Assembly (NCBI GenBank): GCA_035626395.1 | Contig: DASPNR010000021.1 | Span: 1 to 60,064, forward strand | DNA from: Candidatus Limnocylindrales bacterium | GTDB lineage: Bacteria > Desulfobacterota > Binatia > UBA1149 > CAITLU01 | DNA: 60,064 nucleotides | Direction of reading: 5' to 3' | In this document: positions 1 to 9,826 of the stretch, one piece after another | Layout: each line of letters begins with the position of its first letter | Position numbering within the stretch: position 1 is the first letter of the stretch | Program-made: the position numbers and the translations under genes | Notes under the pieces: generated by a model | Databases searched by the model: none | The model's input: the letters and a program-made list of their open reading frames with translations, nothing else | Told to the model about the DNA's origin: nothing

Positions 1-2410
1 ACGAATGCGTGCACCATCGCGGAGTGCGGCGACGGCATCGTCCAGGCGGGCGTCGACGAGTGCGACGACGGCAACACGAACGACAACGACGCTTGCACGA
101 ACGCGTGCACGATCGCCGAGTGCGGCGACGGCATCGTTCAGGCCGGCGTCGACGAGTGCGACGACGGCAACACCGTGAACACGGACGCCTGCACGAATGC
201 GTGCACGATCGCCGAGTGCGGCGACGGCATCGTCCAGGCCGGCGTCGACGAGTGCGATGACGGCAACACCGTCGACACGGACGCCTGCACGAACGCATGC
301 ACGATCGCGGAGTGCGGCGACGGCATCGTCCAGGCCGGCGTCGACGAGTGCGACGACGGCAACACCGTGAACACCGACGCCTGCACGAACGCGTGCACGA
401 TCGCCGAGTGCGGTGACGGCATCACGCAGGCCGGTGTCGAGGCCTGCGACGACGGCAACACCGTGAACACGGACGCCTGCACGAACGCGTGCACCATCGC
501 AGATTGCGGCGACGGCATCACCGGCCCGGGCGAGGAGTGCGACGACGGCAACACCGTCAACACGGACGCCTGCACGAATGCGTGCACGATCGCCGAGTGC
601 GGGGACGGCATCGTCCAGGCCGGCGTCGACGAGTGCGACGACGGCAACACCGTGAACACGGACGCCTGCACGAATGCGTGCACGATCGCCGAGTGCGGCG
701 ACGGCATCACGCAGGCCGGCGTCGAGGAGTGCGATGATGCCAACACCGTCAACACCGATGCCTGCCTGAACAGCTGCGATATCGCCGAGTGCGGCGACGG
801 CGTGGTGCAGGCCGGCGTCGACGAGTGCGACGACGGCAACACCGTCAACACCGACGCCTGCCTGAACAACTGCGACATCGCCGAGTGCGGCGACGGCGTG
901 GTGCAGACCGGCGTCGACGAGTGCGACGACGGCAACACCGTCGATACCGATGCCTGCACGAATGCGTGCACGATCGCCGATTGCGGCGACGGTATCGTGC
1001 GCGCCGGCTTCGAGGAGTGCGACGACGGCAACACCGTCAACACCGACGCATGCCTGAACAACTGCAACATCGCCGAGTGCGGCGACGGCGTGGTGCAGGC
1101 CGGCGTCGACGAGTGCGATGACGGCAACACCAACAATAACGACGCCTGCCTGAACAATTGCGACGTCGCCGAGTGCGGCGACGGCGTGGTGCAGACCGGC
1201 GTCGACGAGTGCGACGACGGCAACACCGTCAACACCGATGCCTGCCTGAACAACTGCAACGTCGCCGAGTGCGGCGACGGCGTGGTGCAGACGGGTGTCG
1301 ACGAGTGCGACGACGGCAACACCGTGAACACGGACGCCTGCACGAACGTGTGCACGATCGCCGAGTGCGGCGACGGCGTGGTGCAGGCGGGCGTCGACGA
1401 GTGCGACGACGGCAACACCGTGAACACGGACGCATGCACGAACGCGTGCACGATCGCCGAGTGCGGCGACGGCGTGGTGCAGACGGGTGTCGACGAGTGC
1501 GACGACGGCAACACCGTCAACACGGACGCCTGCACGAACGCGTGTGCCATCGCGGAGTGCGGCGACGGCATCACGCAGGCCGGCGTCGAGGAATGCGACG
1601 ACGGCAACAACGACAACAACGACGCGTGCCTGAACAACTGCGACATCGCCGAATGCGGCGACGGCGTGGTGCGCACGGGCGTCGAAGAGTGCGACGACGG
1701 CAACACGTCGAACAGTGATGCCTGCCTGACCACCTGCGAGACGGCCGAGTGCGGCGACGGCTTCATCCAGACCGGCGTCGAGGAGTGCGATGACGCCGAC
1801 ACCGATAACACCGACTTCTGCCTGAACACCTGTCAGGTGGCCGAGTGCGGTGACGGGTTCGTGCGCGCCGGCATCGAGGAGTGCGACGATGCCAACTCGG
1901 TGAACACCGACGCGTGCCTGAACAGCTGCGACATCGCCGAGTGCGGCGACGGCGTGGTGCAGACGGGCGTGGACGAATGCGACGACGGCAACACCGTCAA
2001 CACCGATGCGTGCACGAATGCGTGCACGACCGCCGAATGCGGTGACGGCATCGTCCAGGCGGGCGTCGACGAGTGCGACGACGGCAACACCGTCAACACC
2101 GATGCCTGCACGAATGCCTGCACGATTGCCGAATGCGGCGACGGCGTGGTGCAGGCCGGCGTCGACGAGTGCGACGACGGCAACACGAACGACAACGACG
2201 CTTGCACGAACGCGTGCACGATCGCCGAGTGCGGCGACGGCGTCGTCCGCACCGGCGTCGAGCAGTGCGACGACGGCGATACCGCCTCCGGCGACGGCTG
2301 CAGCGCCACGTGCGTCATCGAGTTCTGCGGCGACGGCGTCGTCAACAACACCGCCGAGACCTGCGACGACGGCAACACCGCCAACGGCGATTGCTGCAAC
2401 AGCAACTGCC
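1..2410 (+). repeat. 96-bp in-frame tandem repeat array, about 25 copies
   Basis: The motif gccgagtgcggcgacggc recurs every 96 bases; one copy near 500 is 93 bases long. The period equals 32 codons and stays in frame through the whole array. Copies in the first 2.2 kb are nearly identical at DNA level, while those nearest the 3' end (from about 1700, then 2230-2410) diverge. The array continues past the left edge. Confidence 0.9.
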
Positions 2411-3465
2411 TCTTCGACGCAGCGGGTACGACCTGCACGGGCAACGGCGTCGGCGATGAGGAGTGCAACAGCAACACCTGCAACGGTGCCGGCAGCTGCA
2501 TCAGCAATCCGGACAACAACGGCGGCGTCTGCACGCCGGACTCGGACGCGGACATCTGCGTAAAGGCCTACGCATGCGATGCCGGCCTTTGCGAGCCGGA
2601 TGAGCAGTTCATCACCGGCGACGCGTGCGACTGGCTCGTGGTGTCGGGCGTCTCCGGAGACAGCAGGGCGCGGGTCGTCGACCACTCGAACAACACGGGC
2701 GACATCTGCGTGGACAACGCGGACATCGGCACCAGCGTGACGATCAACGGCAACGTGGTCAGCACGAGCCCGGTGAACGATGACCTCGTCTTCTTCGCCG
2801 ACTCGTCGGTGACGCTGGATATCGTGACCAACGACGCCAGCGTGAAGGGCGCCAACGGTACGTCTCTGCCTGGCCTTCCTCCGGGCACCAGCTCCGTGCC
2901 GGCCGGTACGGTCGTGGCGAAGTCCAACGGCGGCGTCTACGACACCACCGGCAACCACGAGCTGGTCAACGAGTGTCTGATGGCGCAGGCGGACATCCTC
3001 ACTGCTTCGGCCGCGATTCTGGCTCTGCCGTCGACGCAGAACATTGGCGTCGTCGATCTGAACTCGGGCTCCACCTACAACATCAACCCGACAGTTGTTG
3101 GTGGACTGAACGTGATCGACGCGACCCGCGTCGTTGCTGGCAACGATGTCACGTTCAACATCAGCGGAGGCGGAAGCGCGGACACGGTCATCATTCTGCG
3201 TATCGCGAATCAGTTGAACACGGACCTGAGGACGACGTTCAACCTGACCAACGGTCTGACTGCCAACAACCTGCTGATCTACGCGAACGGCGGACGTTGT
3301 GAGATCGGCGACCATGGCGAAGGTGCCGGTACCATCTTGTGTCCGAATGCGACGGTGATCCTGAAGCAATACACTGTGTGGCAGGGACAGGCGTTGGGCG
3401 ACACGAAGAAGGTGCAGGTCGGTGATACCGTGACCTTCACCTACGAGCCGTTCACCGGCTACTGA
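1..3465 (+). CDS. Giant secreted Cys-rich DUF4215 repeat protein, 5' end outside window
   Basis: The reading frame is open from base 1 with no start, so the N-terminus lies to the left; 1154 residues are visible. About 25 full copies of a 31-32 residue module fill the first 2.4 kb, each with CGDG, an E/D-CDDGN core and a DAC...C ending. This is the DUF4215 / Myxococcus disulfide repeat type, known from surface proteins. After the repeats come a short Cys-rich stretch and a C-terminal domain of about 270 residues without repeats. That domain ends in a Gly/Asn-rich beta-type region ([12 protein letters not shown] near the end) which resembles ice-binding-like or choice-of-anchor A domains; that assignment is weak. 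All cysteines come in pairs, consistent with oxidation outside the cytoplasm. Function unknown, probably adhesive or structural. A hairpin follows the stop. Confidence 0.85.
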   Translation, partial: TNACTIAECGDGIVQAGVDECDDGNTNDNDACTNACTIAECGDGIVQAGVDECDDGNTVNTDACTNACTIAECGDGIVQAGVDECDDGNTVDTDACTNACTIAECGDGIVQAGVDECDDGNTVNTDACTNACTIAECGDGITQAGVEACDDGNTVNTDACTNACTIADCGDGITGPGEECDDGNTVNTDACTNACTIAECGDGIVQAGVDECDDGNTVNTDACTNACTIAECGDGITQAGVEECDDANTVNTDACLNSCDIAECGDGVVQAGVDECDDGNTVNTDACLNNCDIAECGDGVVQTGVDECDDGNTVDTDACTNACTIADCGDGIVRAGFEECDDGNTVNTDACLNNCNIAECGDGVVQAGVDECDDGNTNNNDACLNNCDVAECGDGVVQTGVDECDDGNTVNTDACLNNCNVAECGDGVVQTGVDECDDGNTVNTDACTNVCTIAECGDGVVQAGVDECDDGNTVNTDACTNACTIAECGDGVVQTGVDECDDGNTVNTDACTNACAIAECGDGITQAGVEECDDGNNDNNDACLNNCDIAECGDGVVRTGVEECDDGNTSNSDACLTTCETAECGDGFIQTGVEECDDADTDNTDFCLNTCQVAECGDGFVRAGIEECDDANSVNTDACLNSCDIAECGDGVVQTGVDECDDGNTVNTDACTNACTTAECGDGIVQAGVDECDDGNTVNTDACTNACTIAECGDGVVQAGVDECDDGNTNDNDACTNACTIAECGDGVVRTGVEQCDDGDTASGDGCSATCVIEFCGDGVVNNTAETCDDGNTANGDCCNSNCLFDAAGTTCTGNGVGDEECNSNTCNGAGSCISNPDNNGGVCTPDSDADICVKAYACDAGLCEPDEQFITGDACDWLVVSGVSGDSRARVVDHSNNTGDICVDNADIGTSVTINGNVVSTSPVNDDLVFFADSSVTLDIVTNDASVKGANGTSLPGLPPGTSSVPAGTVVAKSNGGVYDTTGNHELVNECLMAQADILTASAAILALPSTQNIGVVDLNSGSTYNINPTVVGGLNVIDATRVVAGNDVTFNISGGGSADTVIILRIANQLNTDLRTTFNLTNGLTANNLLIYANGGRCEIGDHGEGAGTILCPNATVILKQYTVWQGQALGDTKKVQVGDTVTFTYEPFTGY

Positions 3466-3507
3466 TCCGCATCCCTGAACGCTCGGCCCTGCGGCGAGCC
3501 CGAAACC

Positions 3508-3541
3508 AGCGAGGCCGACTCCGAAAGGAGCCGGCCTCGCT
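3508..3541. terminator. Hairpin between convergent genes
   Basis: A perfect 10-bp outer stem (agcgaggccg with cggcctcgct), one A/C mismatch and a 4-bp inner stem close on a GAAA tetraloop. There is no T-tract. It lies between the repeat protein (+) and the VOC gene (-), so it could stop both transcripts. Confidence 0.6.
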
Positions 3542-3627
3542 GCGTTGAAGCGGGGACGAAGAACCTAGGCCCGGAGATCGAACCGGCGGTGAAGCGGCGC
3601 GCAAGGGACCGGCGCCGCAGCCAGACG

Positions 3628-4362
3628 TCACACGGGAATGAGCCGGGCACCCAACGGGGCGAACGCCTCCAGCGTTGCCGCGAACTTTGGCGGTACCGCG
3701 GTCTCGAGTCCCTGCGGTCCCTGCTCAGCGGCCGCTTGGAGCAGGAGCCGCACGTGGAGCGGGCAGCCCTCCCATCGCACCAGCAGCTGGCCGGCGCTTT
3801 CCTCGACGACCTCCGCACCGAGCAACTCCACCCACTGCGCCCGCGAACGACCGAGATCATGCGTGACCATTCGCACGCCGAGCAGCGACAGCGCCGGCGT
3901 TGCGGGCGCGGGCACCACAGGCGCGAACTCGTGCCAGCTGTCCTCGCTGCTCAGCTCCGGATGGTTCTCGGCAAACTGAACGACGATGCCCTGCGCCTGC
4001 TTGGGATGGAGAAAGCATTCCTTCCAGCTCGGATAGGCGTCGTTGAAGCCGACGACCGTGTAGCCTGCGGCCTCGGCGCGTGCCCGTGCCGCGTAGATGT
4101 CGGGAACCTTGAACGTGACGTGGTGGATGCCGGGCCCGCGCATATCGAGGAACCGATGCAGGAAGCCACCTTCGGCGCCGGCCGGCTCGATGATCTCGAG
4201 GAGCGCACCGTTGGCGAAGGACCACTGCCGGCCGTTGAAGTCCGGATTGGGGCCGCCGCGATACGGTCTCGCGCCGAGCACGCCTTCGAGGTAGGGCGCG
4301 ACTTCCGCGATCCGGCGCACGCCGCAGGCGACGTGATCGAGCTTGTAGCCGGGCTCGGCCAT
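3628..4362 (-). CDS. VOC (glyoxalase/epimerase fold) family protein
   Basis: 244 residues. The start at 4362 is fixed by a strong ribosome site (aaaggaggaga) just upstream. The N-terminal half has KLDHVACGV with H10 and later GPGIHHVTFKV with H81, spaced like the paired metal ligands of methylmalonyl-CoA epimerase and dioxygenase-type VOC proteins. The C-terminal half repeats a degenerate copy of the fold (LGVRMVTHDL onward). Substrate unknown. It is divergent from an LLM oxidoreductase, and a shared catabolic role is possible but unproven. Confidence 0.8.
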   Translation of the reverse strand: MAEPGYKLDHVACGVRRIAEVAPYLEGVLGARPYRGGPNPDFNGRQWSFANGALLEIIEPAGAEGGFLHRFLDMRGPGIHHVTFKVPDIYAARARAEAAGYTVVGFNDAYPSWKECFLHPKQAQGIVVQFAENHPELSSEDSWHEFAPVVPAPATPALSLLGVRMVTHDLGRSRAQWVELLGAEVVEESAGQLLVRWEGCPLHVRLLLQAAAEQGPQGLETAVPPKFAATLEAFAPLGARLIPV

Positions 4363-4458
4363 GACGTGTCTCCTCCTTTCGTCCGAGCGGGGCCGGCCCC
4401 GCCTCACCAGGGCCAGGACCGGATTCCTCTGCGCCCATGCCCTTTGTATACACGGCCA

Positions 4459-5310
4459 ATGAAGTACGGACTGTTCGGCATCAACTTCGGCGCCTGCGCC
4501 GATCCGGAAACCGCCGCTGCCGTCTCGCGTGCGGCCGAAACTGCCGGCTTCGAGTCGCTGTGGACCGGCGAGCACGTGGTGCTTCCCGATCCGCAGGTGC
4601 CGCCGTCGCCCGTTCCCGCTCAGGTGCCCTTCCTCGATCCGGCGGTGGCGCTGGCGACCGTCTCCCAGCACACGCGCCGCGTGCTGCTCGGCACCGGCAT
4701 CATCATCCTGCCTCAGCGCAACCCGCTGGTGCTGGCCAAGGAGCTGGCCAGCGTCGACGTCGTCAGCGGCGGCCGCCTGATCTTCGGGGTCGGAATCGGA
4801 TACCTCGAGCCCGAGTTTCGCGCGCTCGGCATTCCCTTCGAGGACAAGGGCGCCCGAACCGTCGACTATCTGCGCGCCATGCAGGCGGTATGGACGATGG
4901 ACCAGCCGTCCTACGAGGGGCGCTTCGCCAGCTTCTCGGGCATCAACGCCTATCCGCGGCCCGTGCAGCGCCCTCATCCACCGATCGTCTTCGGCGGCCA
5001 CACACCGGCCGCGTTCCGACGCGCCGTCGAGCTGGCGCAGGGCTGGTACGGCTTCGCGATGGACGTGGAGGCGGCGCGAAAGGCGATCGAGGGCATTTCC
5101 GTCGAGGAGCGCCGCCGCGAGCGCGACCGCGGGCTGAGCCGCCTGGAGATCAGCATCACTCCGCCGGCCGGCCTGCCCGACCCGGCAACGGCCCGCGCCT
5201 ACGCCGACCTCGGCGTCGATCGCCTCATCCTGCTGCCGGCGGCGGCAACGCGCGAGGACATGCTCGAATACGTGGCGCGCGCTGCAGAGACTCTCATCGA
5301 CAAGATCTGA
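4459..5310 (+). CDS. LLM class F420-dependent (luciferase-like) oxidoreductase
   Basis: 283 residues, the usual length for the TIGR03619-type branch of the luciferase-like family. MKYGLFGINFGAC at the start, ESLWTGEHVVLP, the LGTGIIILPQRNPLVLAKELA strand-helix and the GRLIFGVGIGYLEPEF loop are family landmarks; these proteins use F420 or FMN in a TIM barrel. The ATG at 4459 has no clear Shine-Dalgarno site, and TATACA sits 7 bases upstream, so a leaderless or weakly initiated mRNA is possible. The gene is divergent from the VOC gene with a 96-bp gap, and the MBOAT gene follows after 15 bases. Substrate unknown. Confidence 0.85.
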   Translation: MKYGLFGINFGACADPETAAAVSRAAETAGFESLWTGEHVVLPDPQVPPSPVPAQVPFLDPAVALATVSQHTRRVLLGTGIIILPQRNPLVLAKELASVDVVSGGRLIFGVGIGYLEPEFRALGIPFEDKGARTVDYLRAMQAVWTMDQPSYEGRFASFSGINAYPRPVQRPHPPIVFGGHTPAAFRRAVELAQGWYGFAMDVEAARKAIEGISVEERRRERDRGLSRLEISITPPAGLPDPATARAYADLGVDRLILLPAAATREDMLEYVARAAETLIDKI

Positions 5311-5325
5311 GCGGGACGCGCGCGG

Positions 5326-6768
5326 GTGCTGTTTACCTCGCTCCAGTTCCTGCTGTTCCTGCCGGCGGCGGCGGCCGTGCTGTTCGCGCTGCCGGCAGCG
5401 TACCGCAACCCGTATCTGCTGCTGGTCAGCTACGGCTTCTACGCGGCGTGGAATCCTGCCTATGTCCTGCTGCTGGCGCTGGTCACGGCGATCTCCTACG
5501 GCAGCGGCATCGCCATCGAGCGCGCGGCCTCGCCTGCGGCCAGGAAGGCCTGGGTGAGCGTGAGCGCGCTCGCGATCCTGGGCGCGCTGTTCGTCTTCAA
5601 GTACTTCAACCTGTTCGCGCAAAGCGGCCAGGCGCTTCTGGCGGCCGTCGGCATCCATGCCGAGGTGCCCGAGCTGCGGCTGCTGCTGCCGGTGGGCATC
5701 TCGTTCTACACGTTCCAGTCGCTCGGCTACACGGTTGACGTCTACCGCGGCGCGCGGCCGGCCGAGCGGGATCTGCTGCGCTACGCGCTGTTCGTCTCGT
5801 TCTTCCCGCAGATCCTGTCGGGCCCCATCAACCGCTCCACGCAGCTGCTGCCGCAGTTCGTGCGCGCGCCGTACTTCGATTCCGAGCGCATCGTCGCGGG
5901 CATGCAGCTGATGGCGTGGGGCTTCTTCAAGAAGCTCGTCATCGCCGACCGGCTCGGCGTCTACGTCGACCAGGTCTACGACGACCCCACGGGCGTCGGC
6001 GGTCTTCCGATCTTCATCGCCACCGTTCTCTACGCGTTCCAGGTCTACTGCGACTTCTCCGGGTACACCGACATCGCCATCGGCACGGCGCAGGTGCTGG
6101 GTTACGAGATGATGCTGAACTTCCGCCAGCCTTACCTGGCAGCCAGCACACAGGAGTTCTGGCGGCGCTGGCACATCTCGCTGTCCACCTGGTTTCGTGA
6201 CTACGTCTACATCTCGCTCGGCGGCAACCGCGTCTCGCCGGTGCGCCGCTACGTCAATCTTTTCATCGTTTTCGTGCTGAGCGGCCTTTGGCACGGCGCC
6301 AGCTGGACCTTCGTCATCTGGGGCGCGCTGCACGGGCTCTACCTGGTGATCGGCACCGCCACGCGGCAGGTGCGCGAGCGCTGGGCGCAGCGCAACGGCC
6401 TGACGCGCATGCCGCGCCTTCATTACCTGCTGCAGCTGCTGGTGACGTTCGTGCTCGTGGACTTCGCCTGGATCTTCTTTCGTGCGGCGACATTCGACGA
6501 TGCGATCTACATCATCACCCACATGTTCCGCGGGTGGGACCTTTCGGCCGGCGTTACGCTCGGCCTGGGCACCTACGAGATGACCCTGGTGCTGATGGCG
6601 CTGGCCATCCTGTTGGTCGTCGACTGGCTGCAGAGCCGTATGCCATTGCGTGCGAACATAGCCGAGCTGCCGGTGTGGGCGCGTTGGTCGCTCTACTACG
6701 GCGTGGTCATGTGCGTCCTGCTGCTGGGCAAGACGGGCGGCGGCAAGTTCATCTACTTCCAGTTCTGA
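5326..6768 (+). CDS. MBOAT family membrane O-acyltransferase (AlgI/DltB-like)
   Basis: 480 residues with about ten hydrophobic segments and a GTG start. The segment near residue 322 (LSGLWHGASWTFVIWG) holds the invariant MBOAT histidine, and FYTFQSLGYTVDVYRG, FPQILSGPI and EFWRRWHISLSTW are typical of the AlgI branch. Family members move acyl groups, usually acetyl, from the cytoplasm to exported polysaccharides or cell-wall polymers. The next gene encodes an SGNH-like partner, as in AlgI/AlgJ and PatA/PatB pairs. Which polymer is modified cannot be told, since no glycosyltransferases are nearby. Confidence 0.92.
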   Translation: MLFTSLQFLLFLPAAAAVLFALPAAYRNPYLLLVSYGFYAAWNPAYVLLLALVTAISYGSGIAIERAASPAARKAWVSVSALAILGALFVFKYFNLFAQSGQALLAAVGIHAEVPELRLLLPVGISFYTFQSLGYTVDVYRGARPAERDLLRYALFVSFFPQILSGPINRSTQLLPQFVRAPYFDSERIVAGMQLMAWGFFKKLVIADRLGVYVDQVYDDPTGVGGLPIFIATVLYAFQVYCDFSGYTDIAIGTAQVLGYEMMLNFRQPYLAASTQEFWRRWHISLSTWFRDYVYISLGGNRVSPVRRYVNLFIVFVLSGLWHGASWTFVIWGALHGLYLVIGTATRQVRERWAQRNGLTRMPRLHYLLQLLVTFVLVDFAWIFFRAATFDDAIYIITHMFRGWDLSAGVTLGLGTYEMTLVLMALAILLVVDWLQSRMPLRANIAELPVWARWSLYYGVVMCVLLLGKTGGGKFIYFQF

Positions 6769-6782
6769 GGCGTGGCGGCGAG

Positions 6783-7769
6783 ATGGAACCTGAGCGATTC
6801 CGTTCCATGAGGCTGGCCGAGCTCCGGTCCTTCCTGCTGCGCGTGGCCGTGATGATGGCGCTCGTGGTCGCTGGGTATCTTGCCATCCTGGTGGCCCCGA
6901 CGGCCAAGAACAGCTACCTGTCGGCCGTCATCGACAAGCAGGCGCGGCTGGCGAGCCTCGGCTCGCCCAAGCTCGTGTTCGTCGGCGGTTCCAATCTCTC
7001 CTTCGCGCTCGACAGCGCGCGCATCGAGCGCGAGCTCGGCATGCCGGTGGTCAACATGGGCCTGGGCATCTATGCGGGGCTGCGCTTCATGCTGTACTCG
7101 GTGCTGCCCCGCCTGGGAGAAGGCGACGTGGTGGTGGTGTCGCCCGAGTACCAGCTCTTTCGCGGCCTCTACAACGGCGAGGAGGAGCTTCTCGAAGCGC
7201 TCGAGGCGTTTCCACAGGGAATCTCGACGATCGGCTCGGTCGGGCAATGGCTCGGCGTGGTGCGCGCGCTGCCGACCTACATCAAGAACAAGGCCAACCG
7301 GATGCTGGCGCAGCTCGTGCAGGACCCGGATCCGAAGTGCGTGTACTGCCGGCGTGCGTTCAATCCGTACGGCGATCTGATGGCGCACGCGGGCCTGCCC
7401 GCTACCGACGTGGCGGCGATGCCGATGTTCCGCAGCAAGAGCGAGCAGGGCCCGGTCGACATGGAGGCGGTGGCCGGTCTGCGCGAGTTCGTGCAGAAGG
7501 CGTCGCAGCGCGGCGCGCGCGTCGTGATCCTGTTCCCGGCGGTGCCGGACGCGCACCTGGAGAAGAACCTGGACGTGATGGAGAAGGTGCATCAGGCCAT
7601 CCGCGACAATGTCGCGGCGCCCGTTCTTGCCACGCCGAGCGAGAGCACCATGCCCGTCGACCTGTTCTGGGACTGGGTCTACCACCTCAAGATCGAAGGC
7701 CGCGAGCGCCGCACCGGCTTCATCATCGAGCGGCTGAGGCCGGTGATTGCCGGTGCCGCGCCGCGCTGA
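6783..7769 (+). CDS. Membrane-anchored SGNH-hydrolase-like protein, probable MBOAT partner
   Basis: 328 residues. One N-terminal membrane segment (about residues 20-40) is followed by an extracytoplasmic domain. LVFVGGSNLSFALDS near residue 67 matches SGNH block I with the serine in GGSN. DLFWDWVYHL near residue 293 has the D-x-x-x-x-x-x-H arrangement of block V. It starts 14 bases after the MBOAT stop, so the two are probably one transcript. In AlgJ/AlgX-type systems such proteins transfer the acyl group to the polymer; that role is inferred here from position and fold. Confidence 0.7.
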   Translation: MEPERFRSMRLAELRSFLLRVAVMMALVVAGYLAILVAPTAKNSYLSAVIDKQARLASLGSPKLVFVGGSNLSFALDSARIERELGMPVVNMGLGIYAGLRFMLYSVLPRLGEGDVVVVSPEYQLFRGLYNGEEELLEALEAFPQGISTIGSVGQWLGVVRALPTYIKNKANRMLAQLVQDPDPKCVYCRRAFNPYGDLMAHAGLPATDVAAMPMFRSKSEQGPVDMEAVAGLREFVQKASQRGARVVILFPAVPDAHLEKNLDVMEKVHQAIRDNVAAPVLATPSESTMPVDLFWDWVYHLKIEGRERRTGFIIERLRPVIAGAAPR

Positions 7770-7796
7770 GCTTGCGCTGCGCAACGACGCAGCCGA

Positions 7797-8663
7797 TCAC
7801 GCGGTCGGTCTTTTCGCCGAGAGGGCGTCGAGCAGCGAGAGCTCCGCATCGGTGAAGCCGGCGCGCCGTCGAAGGTCGCGCGACATCGGCGCCTTGACGC
7901 TGCCGCGGAAGTGCGTGCGCAGAGCCTCCGCGAAGGCGGTTACGGGATCGAGACCGCGCTGCTCGCACAGGTAGTGGAACCAGCGCGAGCCGATCCGGAC
8001 GTGTCCGACCTCGTCGCGCAAAATGACCTCGAGGACGGCCGCCGTCTTCTCGTCGCCGAACCTGCGCAGCCTGGCGATCAGCGCCGGCGTCACATCCAGC
8101 CCGCGCGCTTCGAGCACGCGAGGCACCAGCGCCATGCGCGACAGGACGTCACCGGCGGTGGCCTCGGCCATCGACCACAGTCCGGCGTGCGCCTCGAAGT
8201 CTCCGTATTCGTGACCGAGCTCGCGCAGGCGTTCGCGTAGCATCGAGAAGTGCAGCGCCTCCTCGGCCGCCACGCCCGTCCAGTCCGAGTAGTAGTCGAG
8301 CGGCATGCCGCCGAAGCGCCACACCGCGTCCCACGCGAGATTGATGGCGTTCCACTCGATGTGCGCGATGGCATGAACGAATGCCGCCATGCCGCGCGGA
8401 CTGCCCATGCTGCGTCTGGGCACATCGGCCGCATGCGTCAGGACCAGGCGGACCGGCAGGCCGGCGATCGGCTGACTCGGGTGTTCGCAAGCGTGTGCGG
8501 CCGGCAATGCGCCGGCCGGCGGCGCTGGCAGTGTGCCGGCACGCCAGGCCTCGGCGATATCGCGGCTTCGCGTCACCTTGGCCTCGATGTCTCTCTCTTC
8601 GAGACAGTCGCGCGCGGCCCGTTGCAGTGCCGCAAGCGCAGTCGCATGGGGAATTGAACGCAT
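7797..8663 (-). CDS. DUF455 family ferritin-like protein
   Basis: 288 residues from the ATG at 8663; an upstream ATG at 8702 would add 13 residues. Helical, with ferritin-like metal-ligand segments HIEWNAINLAWDAVWR, AAEEALHFSMLRERLRELG and ILRDEVGHVRIGSRWF (E and ExxH pairs). DUF455 proteins are related to the diiron hydroxylase MiaE, but their own reaction is not established. Convergent with the SGNH gene and divergent from the next unit. Confidence 0.85.
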   Translation of the reverse strand: MRSIPHATALAALQRAARDCLEERDIEAKVTRSRDIAEAWRAGTLPAPPAGALPAAHACEHPSQPIAGLPVRLVLTHAADVPRRSMGSPRGMAAFVHAIAHIEWNAINLAWDAVWRFGGMPLDYYSDWTGVAAEEALHFSMLRERLRELGHEYGDFEAHAGLWSMAEATAGDVLSRMALVPRVLEARGLDVTPALIARLRRFGDEKTAAVLEVILRDEVGHVRIGSRWFHYLCEQRGLDPVTAFAEALRTHFRGSVKAPMSRDLRRRAGFTDAELSLLDALSAKRPTA

Positions 8664-8831
8664 CGTCAGACGAAATGTTGCACCGACGCACTGGAAAATC
8701 ATGCGTTTGCGTCTTGACCATCCGTTCTCGTCCAGCATAATCGCACCGTCGACGCCGCTTTCTGGCCACTGGGGGAAAGCAGCGGCGCTCGGCACGTTCG
8801 GCGGGGTTGCCCTTCCGGTTCTGGGGGGAGA

Positions 8832-9815
8832 ATGCATTCATTCCGGTTCTTCGCGCTTGCGGCGGCGACGCTCGTGCTGCCGCTGTCGGCCGGCACGTCG
8901 CATGCGGTCAACGTCTTCGGCGGCGGCAGCCGCCTTTCGGATTGTGCCGTCGCGTTCGAGGTGCCGGGCGCCAACAAGCCCGCGCCGCCCAAGGCGCCGA
9001 AGATGGTCGATTGCGTCGACGGCGATGTCTCCTGCGACGGCGACGGACAGCGCAACGGCGAGTGCCTGTTCCCGCTGCAGCTGTGCATCAACTCCGGTGA
9101 GCTCTCCGGCTGCAACCCCGAGACCGTCGAATCCATCACCGTCGATCACGCCATCGACGACGGCAGCGACCCTCGCTTCGACACCGACTTCCAGGCCCTG
9201 CAGCTTCGCGTGAACCTGCTCGGGCTTCCCAGCGACTCCGAGTCCTGCACGACCGCCAGCAGCATCACGGTGCGCCTGCGCGGCCCCGACTCGAGCAGCG
9301 CGATGAAGAAGAACAAGAAGACGCTCTCGCTGCAGAGCGACGTGACGCTCGCGGCCGGCAGCACCATCGACAACGACAAGATCAAGTTCTCGTGCCGTCC
9401 CGAAGGCGACGGCATCTACCTGCCCGTCGATCTGTACGAGGGAACGTTCGACCGCATTCGCGATCAGGTCTTCGCGCAGACCTGCGCGGTCTCGGGCTGC
9501 CACGACTCCGAGAGCAGCGCAGGCGACCTGATCCTGCTGCCGGGCGCCGCCTACGGAAATCTCGTGAACGCGGCGCCGGCCAACAACGCTGCTGCCACCG
9601 ACGGTCTCCTGCGCGTCACCCCGGGCGACCCGGAGGCAAGCCTTCTTTTTCACAAGCTCTCGCCGGGCCTGAACCCGGCCTACGGCAGCCCGATGCCTCT
9701 GGAAGGAAGCGACCTGGACCCGGCTCTGGTCGAGATCATCCGCCTCTGGATCATCGGCGACGGAACTCTCGGTCCGGCTCCCGAAACGGGATGGGTCGAG
9801 GGAACGGATCAGTAA
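8832..9815 (+). CDS. Secreted CX4CH (variant c-heme) domain protein
   Basis: 327 residues with a clear signal peptide (cleavage near GTSHA, residue 25). The first half is beta-rich with several cysteines. The second half has TCAVSGCH near residues 216-223, a CX4CH motif as in some cytochromes c3, then RVTPGDPEASLLFHKL, a PMPL that could supply a Met ligand, and IIRLWIIGDG. This order is shared with three other proteins in the window (minus-strand genes ending at 44102, 45350 and 48456). Heme attachment is inferred; the cysteines could instead form a disulfide. It heads a three-gene unit with DUF1800 and DUF1501 genes. Confidence 0.7.
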   Translation: MHSFRFFALAAATLVLPLSAGTSHAVNVFGGGSRLSDCAVAFEVPGANKPAPPKAPKMVDCVDGDVSCDGDGQRNGECLFPLQLCINSGELSGCNPETVESITVDHAIDDGSDPRFDTDFQALQLRVNLLGLPSDSESCTTASSITVRLRGPDSSSAMKKNKKTLSLQSDVTLAAGSTIDNDKIKFSCRPEGDGIYLPVDLYEGTFDRIRDQVFAQTCAVSGCHDSESSAGDLILLPGAAYGNLVNAAPANNAAATDGLLRVTPGDPEASLLFHKLSPGLNPAYGSPMPLEGSDLDPALVEIIRLWIIGDGTLGPAPETGWVEGTDQ

Positions 9816-9826
9816 AGGAGACCGCA

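Noticed and set aside
138..1829. Long minus-strand open frame (563 codons) opposite the repeat array
   Set aside because: It is the mirror of a 96-base repeat in GC-rich coding DNA; its Ser/Pro/His-rich product has no family features and no ribosome site.
1..2410. Regular repeats considered as a CRISPR array
   Set aside because: The units are 96 bp, fully coding and in frame, with no unique spacers.
3589..4458. N-terminal extension of the LLM oxidoreductase frame by about 290 codons
   Set aside because: The extension lies antisense to the VOC gene, is Arg-rich and has no homology; the family start fits the ATG at 4459.
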